A stretch of 64,000 nt of DNA. It comes from Megaleporinus macrocephalus (lineage: Eukaryota; Chordata; Actinopteri; Characiformes; Anostomidae). Positions 23,055 through 33,810 of this stretch are shown here, in pieces. The notes beneath the pieces were generated by a model that was given only the letters and a program-made list of their open reading frames with translations, had not been told where the DNA came from and searched no databases. The position numbers and the translations under genes were made by a program. The stretch is from assembly GCA_021613375.1 (NCBI GenBank), contig CM038720.1, positions 9,404,962 through 9,468,961 on the forward strand, in the 5' to 3' direction. The stretch's first letter is position 1; each line of letters begins with the position of its first letter.

Positions 23055-23705
23055 TGGTCAGACAGACCTCCACTCTTTTTCTTTTTTTGTTTTCTTCCCT
23101 CTGTACTGTAATGCCCTTCCCTGTGATTTTTCTTCCTGTGTCTTTCTTTCTTTCCTTTATTCCCTACCTTCTTTTTTTGTTATGCTTCTCTCTTCATTCC
23201 ATTCTTTTTCCCTCTTCTTATTTCTTGCTTTCCTTTTTCCTCTAATTTGTTTTTTTTTCCTTCCTTTCTTTTGTCTTTCTTTTCTTTACACCTTTCTTCC
23301 TTGCCTCACTTTCCATCCTTCTCTCTCTCTGTTCATTCCTATTTTTCTTCCCACTACATCTTTCACTTCCTATCCTTCTTTGTTCTTCCTTTCTCTTCAT
23401 TAATTTTCTACTTTCTCTTTCTCTTTTCCTGGTTTTTATTCTTCCTTTATCTTGCTCAATTCCCTTCCTGCTTTCTCTTTCTTTCCGGCCTCCCTCCTTC
23501 TTTTTTCCTTTCACCTGGTCTTCCTCACCTTTTCTTCTTTCCTCCATTGCTCCTGTTGTTTCTTTTTTCTTCTGTCTCTAATTTCTTTCATCTATCCTTC
23601 CATTTTTTCTTTCTTTTTCTCATTTTCTCTCCTTTCTCTTCCTTTCTTCTTGCTTTATTCTTTCCTTTCTCTTCTTTCTCTTCTTTTTTCCTCTCATTCT
23701 TTGAA
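23055..23705. repeat. Degenerate polypyrimidine tract (TTCC/TTTC)
   Basis: 650 bp of T- and C-rich sequence with very few purines on the plus strand. The 166-codon frame here (Phe/Ser/Leu) is a product of composition. Confidence 0.9.
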
Positions 23706-25467
23706 TCCTGTGTCATATTTAATGATATTGTCTTTGAGGAAGTGTGAGTGTAGCTAAGCCTTGTTAGCAGGTTAGTGTTGAATTTGTTAACAGAGGTTTT
23801 CCGTTTGGTTTGTTTTCGGATTCAGCTCAGCTGACCGAGCCAAACAGACAGACGTCTCAGAGCCGCTATATAACCTTTATACCAGTTACTGACACACATA
23901 ACTCAGGACATTCGATACGTATCATATAAGAGGACACTCGGAGAGTGTAGAGTGTCTCAGTAAAGGTCAAACTAACACAGTGCAGTAGCACAGCGCTCCC
24001 TCTCTCCAACTCTCTCTCTCTCTCTCTCTCTCTCCGTCTCTGGCCCTTCCCATTGGCTCTTCCAGGTCAATGGCAGACTAGGCCGAAAGCTGCTTCTCAC
24101 ACACACACACACACACACACACGAGTGGAGCAAGTCCTCACAAACAAGCTGTCAGCGCGATTACCTCCATGATTGAGAATATGAAACGGAGGCTGACGGC
24201 TGAAAATTACTGTGATGATCCAACTAAGGTGACTGACATTAACCCTGAACGTCCAGAACGAGAAGCAGACAGACAGACGGATAGAAAAGAGCCGGAGACG
24301 CTCCACCGGAGCCTCGTCGGCGTAACAAACAAGTCTGAACCTAGCCTCCGAAACACAGAGCCCATAATTCTGCACAAACAGAATACTTCCACTAATTAAC
24401 TTTAATCAATTTACTGTGAATAGCCATTACGGCTCGGAACCCTCAGAAACGCTCATTAGAAAACAAGCCAGCTAAAAGCAGACAGCGCGCTCTAATCACT
24501 TCGCTCCCGCCTCGACTTCCCCAATTCAACAGCAACCAGGCTAAAAAGCACTCGGGCGAACGTGAGACGCCGAAGTCTTTCATCTATACGTTGTCGCTGT
24601 CACATCAAAACCTGTTATTTTCCCAACGCCAGGGGAAAACACCAGCTGCTCGCTCAGCACTTCGTGACGAACGGGCGAGTAAAAATGCTTTACCGCTTAC
24701 ACTTAACATGAGCGTCGCGCCAGATTCACGGTTTGTGTTGCTGCATATACAGAAATACCCCAAGACGCACCACCAAGCATACACCCAAGAACTGTACAAG
24801 TGGAAAGCTACGGAGGAGGTAAACAGGCCAATGTCAAAATCCAGCCAACATAATAAACATTCAAACAGCTCGAGCGGCAGCAGAACAACAGAGAATCAGC
24901 CAAACACTCCCCACTGGAGCTGCGTTTACAGTTTTTAGCTCACATGCTTTTGAGCGTTAACCGAATTAAAGAAATTCTTTAGCTTGTATGCTCATTTTTA
25001 ATGTTTATAATTTGATTTTTGAGTCTACTGGTGTAGATTTACAATCTGTTTTTCTCATACTGTACATATGTGTTAACACTCTGGCGGAAACACTCTCTTA
25101 AAGCTCCTGTGTCTTTAAGCCCCGCCTCCGCATGAGCTGAGTGTGCTCTGATTGGTCAGCTCATACACTCTTTTCTGATTGGTCACTACACCAGCAGTCT
25201 GCAGACAGACCCTTCTGTTCTAAACAGTTGTAAACACGACTGTGGCTATTCCAGCAACGCCATCTTCTAAACACACCTGAACAAACTCACTAGTAATAAC
25301 ATCAAATATATTACACAGCTCTGTTACTATATACAATACTTCAAGAATTTGGTGTACAAGACATTATACTGTTAAATAACATACTAATATTATAACATAT
25401 ACTAGTATATATATATATACATATACTGTTAATAATATACTACTGTACTAATATATCATAGCTATTC
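23706..25467. other. Unique sequence, possible conserved island at 24.1-24.9 kb
   Basis: A CT run (24008-24034) and a CA run (24098-24121) precede about 800 bp of complex, CpG-containing DNA (24122-24940) with homeodomain-like TAATTAACTTTAATCAATTT near 24394. It is the kind of sequence that often proves conserved in introns of developmental genes. The 25080-25320 part contains two GATTGGTC (CCAAT-box-like) words and a CCCCGCCTCC box. No exon was recognised. Confidence 0.4.
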
Positions 25468-25666
25468 AAAGAAATATCTCCAAAATAGTAACTTCCAATG
25501 TAAATCAATAGAAACCAGAATTTTTTTGTGGAAGTGATTTTGGAGCATTTCTATTGGTCTGTTTATCATGAAACTTTTACATGATATAAAGAGCTGTCGT
25601 CATGTTGAACAGAAAAATGAATGTGGTCAAAAATGGCCATGTTTTTCTTTGGACAGCGACAATATA
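25468..25666 (-). mobile_element. Family A element, minus orientation
   Basis: GAAATATCTCCAAAATAGTA at the left, AATAGAAACCAGAATTTTTT and GGAGCATTTCTATTGGTCTG inside, and GTTTTTCTTTGGACAGCGAC at the right end give the family in reverse. Confidence 0.8.
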
Positions 25667-25742
25667 TTCAAGGATTCAAGGATTCAAGGATTCAAGGAGA
25701 CTTTATTGTCATTCGCATCACATGTGGTACATGGGGTGGAAC

Positions 25743-25743
<1 letters not shown>
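25666..25743 (-). mobile_element. LINE 3' tail with ATTCAAGG repeats, minus strand
   Basis: Four copies of ATTCAAGG (25666-25697) are followed by AGACTTTATTGTCATTCGCA. On the minus strand this reads AATGACAATAAAGTCTCC plus CTTGAAT repeats, the usual form of a fish LINE 3' terminus with its tail repeat. It abuts a family A element on one side and a TA tract on the other. Confidence 0.7.

Positions 25744-25823
<80 letters not shown>
25744..25823. repeat. (TA)n microsatellite
   Basis: About 39 uninterrupted TA units. Confidence 0.97.
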
Positions 25824-25829
<6 letters not shown>

Positions 25830-25949
25830 CATATCATGTTAAACAGAAAAATTATATCATGTTGAGTAGAAAAATAAATAAATAAATAAATTTAAAAAAA
25901 TGAACGCCACCTGCCAGTTCTGTTACGTCAACCGGTAGACAAGACTGGG

Positions 25950-26545
25950 GGTGTGTCTCAAAACCTAGTGAGCTCCTACATAGGCAGCATTTTACGTCAT
26001 AGTATGCGCTCCCGACATGTAGACTGTCCCAATTCTTACATACCTTAAACATGCTGTTTACTGAGAAACCTTATTTAGACCTGATTTTTAGAAAGCATGG
26101 AATCTTCCTCAGCCGCTTTCCAAACATGGCAGACAAATACGGCGCTACTAGTGGAGAAGTCATCTTCAAATATAAGTTATTTTGATTTTCTCTGGAGTTT
26201 TAATGTGTTTCTGGTCATATAATCACACAAAACAGTATTTTATTATCAACTCTGTAACGAGTCCTTCACCATTTACAGTTTTATACTCCAGCCATTAGCA
26301 TTTATGCTAGCGGATTTTTAAAGCTTGGGCTATTGTTTTGGATGCTGGCTGGTAGCTTAGCAACCAGCTAAACCACCGGTCGCGTGCTGCAGTGGGCGGG
26401 AACAAGCCGTGACATAGTCTCTCTCTAACTAGAGCGTCTCAGTAATCTGTTTTATGAGGAGAGATGAGGAGAGAACGCTGCTACTTAAACAGCTGCTACC
26501 TAAACAGCCTATTTAGACACTCACTAGGGTTTGAGACACACACTG
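25950..26545. mobile_element. Family B inverted-repeat element, copy 1
   Basis: The left end GTGTGTCTCAAAACCTAGTG continues GAGCTCCTACATAGGCAGC; the right end is ACTCACTAGGGTTTGAGACA followed by CACAC, its inverse complement. The ~595-bp interior has GAAACCTTATTTAG, TCTCTCTAACTAGAGCGTCT and CAGCTGCTACCTAAACAGCC and no coding frame. I see no clear target-site duplication. A second copy is at 27765-28258. Confidence 0.8.
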
Positions 26546-27203
26546 AATGATAGGGGAAACGGAGGGCCGTCCAACCCACCCGGAGAAAACAAGACTGACT
26601 TATGCTGACTCCTGGACACGCATGGCTGTAGCGCTGCAAGGAATTGAATTCACGACCACCCGGCACTGATTCCAAATATTTCAACAGTACTTCCAAACTT
26701 TTTTTCAAACTTTTCCAAACTTGCTTTCTTGTCCTATAAGGAGCTTCAGTCAGTGGCGGTATTGATTTTACAGGTATGGCAGAAAACGTGTGTCCATGGG
26801 AAATACATGTTCTTGCCTACAGCGTGCGTATGATTTGCCATGCGACTTGCCTTGTGCTGAAACTGGATCGGCAGGGCTATAAAGAGAGAGCAGGGCAGCT
26901 GCTGGGGGAAGCCATAGGCCAGCACTAACTAAAGAGAAGTCACCTTGCACCTGACGTAAAACACACAGCCCACCACACCACATCGCATACCTCGCATACC
27001 ATTCAGGGTCAAATAGCACTGCTTGGCCAGCAGCGACCGCGGTACACCGGACCTCTCACAAACAAACACTTGGGATATTTACAGTCTTGAGCGCTGATAG
27101 CTGATATTGGTGTTGACCAGTTATTGACCAGCTGATATTGGCGTTTTTATAAATAATACAGCCATGCAGTCGTTCGGGAAGTAAACTCAAAACAATTAAG
27201 ATA
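26546..27203. other. Unique sequence, no gene seen
   Basis: Mixed DNA; nothing recognised apart from a short direct repeat around TGACCAGTTATTGACCAGCT (27114-27133). Confidence 0.5.
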
Positions 27204-27435
27204 AAATATTGTTGCTGTCCAATGAAAAACATGTCTCCATTTTGGTTGATTTTTAGTTTTCTGCATCATTTGAATGGAGCAGCTGCCGTTTACATTGTGT
27301 GAGAAATTTGTGATGAATGCACAAATAGAAATGCTACAAAATAGCTTGGAAGATTTTCTGGTTCCATTGACTTACATTAGAAGTAAAGACTGTTTTTGGC
27401 CTCTCCTGTAAAGCTGGCATTTTGGAGCTTTGGCA
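27204..27435 (+). mobile_element. Family A element
   Basis: ATATTGTTGCTGTCCAATGA at the left; GAAATTTGTGATGAATGCAC, TGGTTCCATTGACTTACATT and TCTCCTGTAAAGCTGGCATT inside. The right inverted repeat is lost or strongly diverged. Confidence 0.8.
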
Positions 27436-27764
27436 GTTTGAGATGAGAAAACTCAGTTTAGAAAACACATTATATAAAGCATATTAACTGGTACATATGA
27501 GCATTTTATATTTAAGTGATTATTTTATTTGACATGTTTCTGTGATGAGAACAAATAATAGCTGAAATGTAAACGGCTGAGGTTTCCTGAAGCATGATTA
27601 TTGCCGCATCCCAAACTGCATACTAGCACACTAAATAGTAAGCTAGAAATGGCACATAGGGTGAAGTAGGTGAAGTATAGACGTTTGTGATGCAGCTTTT
27701 TAAAGCATTTCTTGATTAGGGACCATTTATTGCATTAAATCAATACTGAATTTATTATTTAGTG

Positions 27765-28258
27765 TCTAAAAACCTAGTGAGCGCCTACATAGGCAGCATT
27801 TTAAGTCATAGTATGCACTCCTGACATGTAGACTGTCCCAATTAGATGAGATTAATGGACAAAAGTAAAATTACGAGCAAAGAAGTTCTTTTTAAATGTA
27901 AGCTATTCCAGTTCTCTCTGGTGTTTTAATGTGTTTCTTGTCATATGACAACACAAGATAACACTTTATTAGCAACTCTGTAACGTGTCTTTCACCAGTC
28001 TTTGAGGGATTAGCATTTATGCTAGCAGATTTTTAAGCCTCAGGCTATTGTTTTGGATAGCAGACTGGTAGCTTAGCTAACTTAGCAGGTAGCCAGTAGC
28101 TAAACTAAGCTAAAACAAACCGTGATGCAGTCTCTCTCTAACTAGAGCGTCTCAGTAATCTGTTTTATAAGGAGAGATGAGGAGAGAACGCTGCTACTTA
28201 CACAGCTGCTACCTAGACAGCCTACTTACACACTCACTAGGTTTTAAGACAGACCAAA
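27765..28258. mobile_element. Family B inverted-repeat element, copy 2
   Basis: AGTGTCTAAAAACCTAGTGA at the left end and CACTCACTAGGTTTTAAGAC at the right end are inverse complements. The interior aligns to copy 1 (GGCAGCATTTTAAGTCATAG, TCTCTCTAACTAGAGCGTCT, ACACAGCTGCTACCTAGACA). It is about 100 bp shorter than copy 1. Confidence 0.8.
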
Positions 28259-28352
28259 CAAGGTACACTGCTTTTAGCGTTAGCTTTCAGTTTTATGTCA
28301 GCTCCTTGTTTGTCACTCTGTGTTTATAGCACCTCTTTTAAGGAAAGTGCAG

Positions 28353-28385
28353 CTCCATTTAGGGTGGAATTCAAATAAGAAGCTG
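28353..28385. repeat. Fragment shared with the 33.8-34.7-kb hAT element
   Basis: CCATTTAGGGTGGAATTCAA followed by ATAAGAAGCT matches the right arm of the internal inverted repeat at 34213-34251, suggesting a remnant of the same element family. Confidence 0.5.
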
Positions 28386-28407
28386 ACAGAGAAGAAATAA
28401 CTTTAGC

Positions 28408-28678
28408 TTGACTCTCCTGTTATGTTACGGGTCAATTTGACCCATTTCCACTTTGAGATGTCCATAATACTGGTTAAAAATATTCATTAAATAGTTGTTA
28501 AAATTGTATATATACCATATGTTTTCATATTTCATCTGTCTGAATCTCGTTAGAATTTTTAATTGAGTTTTACTGTTCTTATTTAACCCCGTTTTGGAGT
28601 GTACTTATACTGTATGCACCAATTTGACCTATAACATTATGAATGTAATTTGTTTTTTAATACAATAGGAGGGTTAAT
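28408..28678. mobile_element. piggyBac-like non-autonomous element (probable)
   Basis: The left part CTGTTATGTTACGGGTCAAT continuing TTGACCC, and the right end ATAGGAGGGTTAA, resemble fish elements that begin TTAACCCTCCT...GGGTCAA and insert at TTAA. The left TTAA is decayed. There is no transposase frame. Assignment is from memory of the family. Confidence 0.5.
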
Positions 28679-29175
28679 ACATGTGTGTGCATCTATTTTC
28701 TTTTGGCAGTTTTGGGTCCTTTATTAGTATAAAATCTCACACATTGGAAAGCTCTGATGTTCTCCTGAAGCTGGTCCTCATATCTTTTTATGATTTTGTG
28801 GTCGTTTTGATCCATCTGACTTAGTCTTTGTCCACATGCAGCAATGGCAGTACCACAGCTCGGTCTAAGCTAACTATCCAAAATGGTAATGGGGTCTTCT
28901 TAATGATGCAACTGAATACTATGAGTTCTATTGCCTAAATGTAGGTACTGAAGACCCTTGGGGGTTACCATCTCAGTGAGCAGTTTTTCTCTTTGTTCTT
29001 TACAGAGTTAATTGAGATACTACAGGAAAATTTCAAATCTAATCAAATTAAATTTTTGGACTACAGTCCAGACCTCAACATCACTTAATGTTTCCAAGAT
29101 TACTTTGATCACAAGACAAAGAACCTGCAACTGACTTGGAAGACTAAACATTTTGAAAGGGTTGTAATATTAAGC
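28679..29175. other. Mostly unrecognised; small Tc1-like phrase
   Basis: Near 29064 the words CAGTCCAGACCTCAACATCA resemble the Ser-Pro-Asp-Leu-Asn coding phrase of Tc1 transposases and match the 333-bp repeat at 36-37 kb, but no frame survives. Confidence 0.4.
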
Positions 29176-30379
29176 CGGATGTTATGAAGCTGTTATCGAT
29201 TGATGAGACAGGATCGTGCCATCTCTAAAATGCACACATATACACGCTGGGTTCTGGCTCCCTGGTAGCTCCACAGCTCCAGTGCCCAGCCAGCTGGAAT
29301 GGAGTAATGATTGGCCCGGCAGGAGGCGCCTACAAAAAAGCTGCCCACAGTCACCCTCCTGCTCTGCTCCCAATCTCTAACAATTTACCAGGACCTGCAC
29401 CCCGCACGCCCCATATAGCGTTCAAGCGCCGCCCCGGCCAGGTGCTCCGGAAGCTCCAGAAGCTCTGCAGAGGTCAACGCGGCCACCGGCCAAGAAGACA
29501 CGGGGAGCATCGGAGGACAGCAAGCGGAGCGGTTTCCGGTCCAGTTAAATGCAGTGGGCTTTAACTGGCCCTGGATCAGGCCGGATTCACGCAACACGAG
29601 CTTACACAATACGCTGGGATTGAGGTGGCCCGGTGTGCTCTAGCACACTGCCGCAAATCGTGGTTAAACCTCCCTGACCACTAGCCTGTCCATTAGCCTC
29701 CACTGCTGTCCTCGCATCATCAGGTGTTCACATACATCAGCTCACGTTTGCTCTTCTTGTTATACCTTTCATAGAAATCTTCAAGGTCTTCATGACCCAA
29801 TTACTTATTTTCAGAAACTCGCCCTTCCTGCTTCAATACTTTTGGCTTGTTTGTGTCTGTGGCTGCCCTGGCTGAACTCCGAGAGGGCTCTGGCCAGCCA
29901 GATAGGGGCGGCCCACCCTGGGTTCAGCTGGGTTGGACGGCTCCTCTGCACAAGCAGTAGCAGAAGCTGGAGCCTCCACACCTGCCCTATCTGGCTCCAG
30001 CCCTGGTTATCTGCATACGGCTCAGCTAATGGGCAGCCTGCTGCTCCGAGCGGCCAAAAGCAGCATCCGTTAATGAATCCCGCTCCGCCCTCCTGCTCCG
30101 ACACACAGCACCTCCTCAAAACTCCCCCAGCTCTGGTTTGCTTTGGCCAGAGGAGCGAGGCGGGTGGGGGGGATGGGGGGGTCACGCACCGGGATGGCTT
30201 AGCTGGACGTTCCAGGAAAATTCTGCTTCAATTAATATGTTTATCAGCACAAAGTGCAGCAACACATCGCATCTAGGTTCCGAGGAGCATTCGGAACCGG
30301 GCCACCGCGCAAGAGGAGAAGAGTCGCGTGGCCCGCCACAGTGGGCGCGCAGGTCCGGGATATACGGGAACTAGCCATG
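29176..30379. other. GC-richer unique island, possible regulatory element
   Basis: The stretches 29230-29620 and 29840-30360 are complex, CpG-containing and free of simple repeats. Open frames of 85-144 codons on both strands show no recognisable domain or splice context. A role as a conserved intronic enhancer is a guess to be tested by alignment. Confidence 0.4.
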
Positions 30380-30790
30380 CCTTAAATTGCACTTCACTCA
30401 ACTGCCTGTTTCAATTTCCTGAGACGGAAAAGCTTCTCGAGGAGAGTAATAAAATTACCACCGGCGTTATTAAACTGTATATTCAAAACAATCAGCTGCC
30501 TAAACGCTCTTATTTTGATATATACTGAGATCCAATTAAAGCCAAAAACTAAGAAAAATGACAAGACCAAAACTCGGCTGCCTCTTCCAATTTCCTGCTT
30601 CAAAACAGACGTGGAAAAGTGGCTTAACTGGATAATAAAATTACCATCAGCGCTAATAAGAGCGGCTTTAAAACAGCTCTCCATTCCAGCAGCTTGTTTT
30701 CAAATACTAAGATTCATTAAAACGAACGTGGCCTGAGCACAGCAATACAACTACCATCAGTCTTATTAGGACTGTGTTTACAACAAGCAT
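30380..30790. repeat. Ancient imperfect tandem repeat, about 180-bp period
   Basis: The first unit has CAACTGCCTGTTTCAATTTC, ATAAAATTACCACCGGCGTT and ATTAAAC. The second has CGGCTGCCTCTTCCAATTTC, ATAAAATTACCATCAGCGCT and AATAAG. A third, partial piece has CAACTACCATCAGTCTTATT. Similarity is clear but eroded, with no microsatellite character. Homeodomain-like AATTA/TAAT cores recur at equivalent positions. Confidence 0.7.
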
Positions 30791-31065
30791 TCAATATAGA
30801 GTTATAATGCTCAACTAATGCCCCCCATTAACCCCTACCAAGCCAGTATCTACTAATTACCTGGCTGCTCATTAAAAGCTTTTAGGTCCATATCCCACAT
30901 TTTTGGTCTTATTTTATTTTTTTAACCATTTACCAAAGTCTATTTATGATATTTCTGTAGGTTTATGTAAAAAAAGCTGTCATTATATATATATATATAT
31001 ATATATATATCAACCTCTCTATTTCTAAGCAGGTAGTGTACATATAAATAAATATATATGAATAT
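30791..31065. other. A/T-rich sequence with short (TA)n
   Basis: A TA run of about 13 units lies at 30984-31010; otherwise unremarkable. Confidence 0.7.
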
Positions 31066-31363
31066 TTATGAATAAATAAATACTCACAAAAAAATTGTTC
31101 AAGGACAGGTCAGGACAAATAAAGCTAATCTAATCATGGTTATGGTACTATAATACTATTAGTATTATGATTTGTAATGAAATAAACTGATGATGTGGAC
31201 AATATGCTTATAAAAGACCTTTAATAAATAATAATAATAATAATAACTAATAACTAATAACAGTAATAATATTAATAACATTAATGATAATAATAAAACA
31301 AGACATTAATAATAACAATGTATTATTATATAAATAATAATAAGAAACAACAACAACAACAAC

Positions 31364-31399
<36 letters not shown>

Positions 31400-31410
31400 C
31401 TTAAATTAAA
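31066..31410. repeat. Duplicated LINE-tail-like block and (AAT)n runs
   Basis: 31090-31215 contains GTTCAAGGACAGG and GACAAATAAAGCTAATCTAA, like a LINE 3' terminus, and aligns through TGATGTGGACAATATGCTTA with 33005-33135. AAT/AAC runs follow at 31225-31270 and 31349-31398. Confidence 0.75.
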
Positions 31411-31417
31411 CTTTGCA

Positions 31418-31497
31418 TATTGTCTCTGATGAAAAACATATATCTACAGTTGCTATTTTGGAAATACCTGTTTTTCTTTGAACAGCAACAATATATT
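31418..31497 (+). mobile_element. Family A element, internally deleted
   Basis: CATATTGTCTCTGATGAAAA directly joins TATTTTGGAAATACCTGTTT and TTCTTTGAACAGCAACAATA: both inverted termini with almost no interior, an 80-bp solo-terminus form. Confidence 0.7.
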
Positions 31498-31985
31498 ATA
31501 TTGTACAGTGTTTCTGTATCCACTACAGTCTTACTACAAACTTAGAACACAGTGTGGGTTTGAGCAAAGTTCAGGTGATCATCAGATTGATTAGGAAAAA
31601 ATTATATTAGTGATGATTTACAGGTATTAAAAACTTGTGTGTTAAATATGATTCACTTGGCGTTAAAGGATTAATGTAAATGAGCTCTGTTCTGATTGGC
31701 TGCCCTGTACTGTGCCTCTTTCTAAAGCAGTTCAAGGTGAAACACTGCTTCAGTAGGCGGGGCTAAACTGCTGCGGGCTGAATATTTGGACGGATGTCAG
31801 TGTGTTGGTTTTCACCAGATACTAGAGTTTACACATACAGACTGTACAGCCTGTGAGGTGAATAGTATGTTGTAGAAATTTAATAGAGTTGCATACTACA
31901 AACAACAAGGGGTCGAAAGCACTAAAGACCCCACAATACAATATTATCACAATACTAAAGTCACGATACTGCAATTTGAAATATA
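31498..31985. other. Unrecognised sequence
   Basis: A CCAAT-like GATTGGCT and a GGCGGGGC box occur near 31696 and 31760 in a segment that looks like an interspersed repeat, but I cannot name it. Confidence 0.4.
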
Positions 31986-33180
31986 TTGCCATGTGATAAC
32001 ATTTGTACAACCCCCCCCCCCAAAAAAAGAGCAATACCTGTTTCATCTAAAAAAAGCTTTTCAGTCTGCTTATATCAGTATTTGCAAAAAATGGGGTCGT
32101 CAGTCGACAGATTTACTAATACTGCCATGAAGCCCTAATATATGGACCCCAGGTTTCCATACAATGATGGCATACAACATTTGGCAAAGTAGCAATTTTT
32201 CCCTCCTGTATACATCATTACTGTTTTTTTTTATTGTGTGGAAATAACATTTTCATAACATGAGCCCTTTTAAGGCCCATGTATTTAAGAGTAGAACACA
32301 TATAACACCACAATACATTAAATACATGGTCCTGATATGTACCAGACATATTTATTAAATACTGCTGTTATCGGAACAAGAATATTTACCCCCCCCCCCC
32401 CAAAAAAAAGATCAATACCTGTCTTATCTAAAAAAAAGCTTTTCAGTCTGTTCATATCTGTGTTAAGGGTGTAAAACATATAAAACCATAATACATTGAA
32501 TCTACTTTTAAGAGAGTTGATATATTGTAATTTATCACCTTTTGTCAGCTGCAAATTTTGCCCCTCCCACCAAAAAAATGATAAATACCTGTTTTATCTA
32601 AAAAGCTTTTCAGTCTGTTCATATCAGTATTTGCAAAAAATGGGGTCGTCAGTCAGACAGATTTATTAATACTACCATGAAGCCCTACTTTCATTTAAAT
32701 ACTAAAATATTAATATATGGACATATTGTCATGCCACTTTTTTTTCCTCCTGTATACAACAAGTGTGGAAATAATATATAAGGCCCTAGCTAGGGCACTT
32801 CTATTTAAGGGTGGAAGACATATAATACCATAATACATTGAATACATGGTCCTGATATGTACCAGATATATTTATTATATACTGCTGCTGACGAAATAAG
32901 AATATTCACTTTAAACAGAGTTGATACATTAGAACAGACAAAAAGCACCACCATGCAACAGTGAACTACAGGACAAATATATAAATAAATAAAAACCCCC
33001 ACAAAAAAAAGAGTTCAAGGACAGGATGGGACAAATAAAGCTAATTTAATCATGATTATGATACTGTAATGATATTAGTAGAATGATTTGTAATGAAATA
33101 TACTGATGATGTGAACAATATGCTTAGAAAAATGTATTGTGACATAATAGATCACAATAACCATTATGTCATATTTCCCT
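31986..33180. repeat. Mosaic of local duplications with poly-C/poly-A
   Basis: A block beginning with C-runs plus AAAAAAA, then ACCTG, TTATCT and AAGCTTTTCAGTCTG, occurs three times (about 32010-32150, 32390-32470 and 32565-32710). ACATGGTCCTGATATGTACC occurs at about 32323 and 32844. GACAAATAAAGCTAATTTAA at 33030 repeats 31115. Several rounds of local copying are needed to explain it. Confidence 0.8.
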
Positions 33181-33319
33181 CCCCTACATTAAAGATCATT
33201 TCATTTCTCTTGAGTGATGGTCACTACTGCCAAACCCGAGCACTTCCTCCATAAACACACACTCAGAAATTCAGTGGAGATGTAACAATGTCATTCAGAG
33301 CGCTCTGATGTTAAATGGT
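33181..33319. other. Short unique spacer
   Basis: No feature seen. Confidence 0.5.
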
Positions 33320-33765
33320 TCATTTGATTTCTTTACAGTGGCGGTGATGGGAACCAGGGGTCACCATGTCTACAACACAAATATAGCCATTTTATTTACC
33401 ATCCTGTACGTATACTGTCCCTGTCCAAAGAAAAACATGAATCCCCGCCTTGGTTCCTTTTCATTTTTCATCATTTGATTGCATCCGCTGCTCTTTATAT
33501 CCTGGGAAGGTTTCGAGATGAGCAGACCAATAGAAATGCTCAGAGTAGAACCTCTTTACATTGACTTACACTGAAAGTGAAGAACATGTATAGCCTCTCC
33601 TGTAAAGTTAACAATACAAATACTTTTGAGATATTTATTTATCCCTGGGCAGTGACGATATATAACCTGATGAAGATAAAAAAGTGTATTCTTTGGGGAT
33701 TAGTCTGCCTCACCACGTCCTCTATGTACCCCTCCACTGTGAATAAATATATACGTCATAGCCCA
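33320..33765. repeat. Dispersed repeat C, copy 3, split by a family A insertion
   Basis: 33325-33400 (TTTCTTTACAGTGGCGGTGA, TATAGCCATTTTATTTACC) aligns with repeat C at 16000 kb-region copies, and 33690-33765 (TTCTTTGGGGATTAGTCTGC, TATGTACCCCTCCACTGTGA) aligns with the 3' part seen at 16905-16960. The family A element between them was inserted into repeat C. Confidence 0.65.
33406..33664 (+). mobile_element. Family A element inserted in repeat C
   Basis: CCCTGTCCAAAGAAAAACAT at the left, GCAGACCAATAGAAATGCTC and GTATAGCCTCTCCTGTAAAG inside, and CCCTGGGCAGTGACGATATA at the right. Confidence 0.8.
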
Positions 33766-33810
33766 AAACCTATTGTACATAGTGTCTTAGCCTTGGATAG
33801 TATTCACAGC

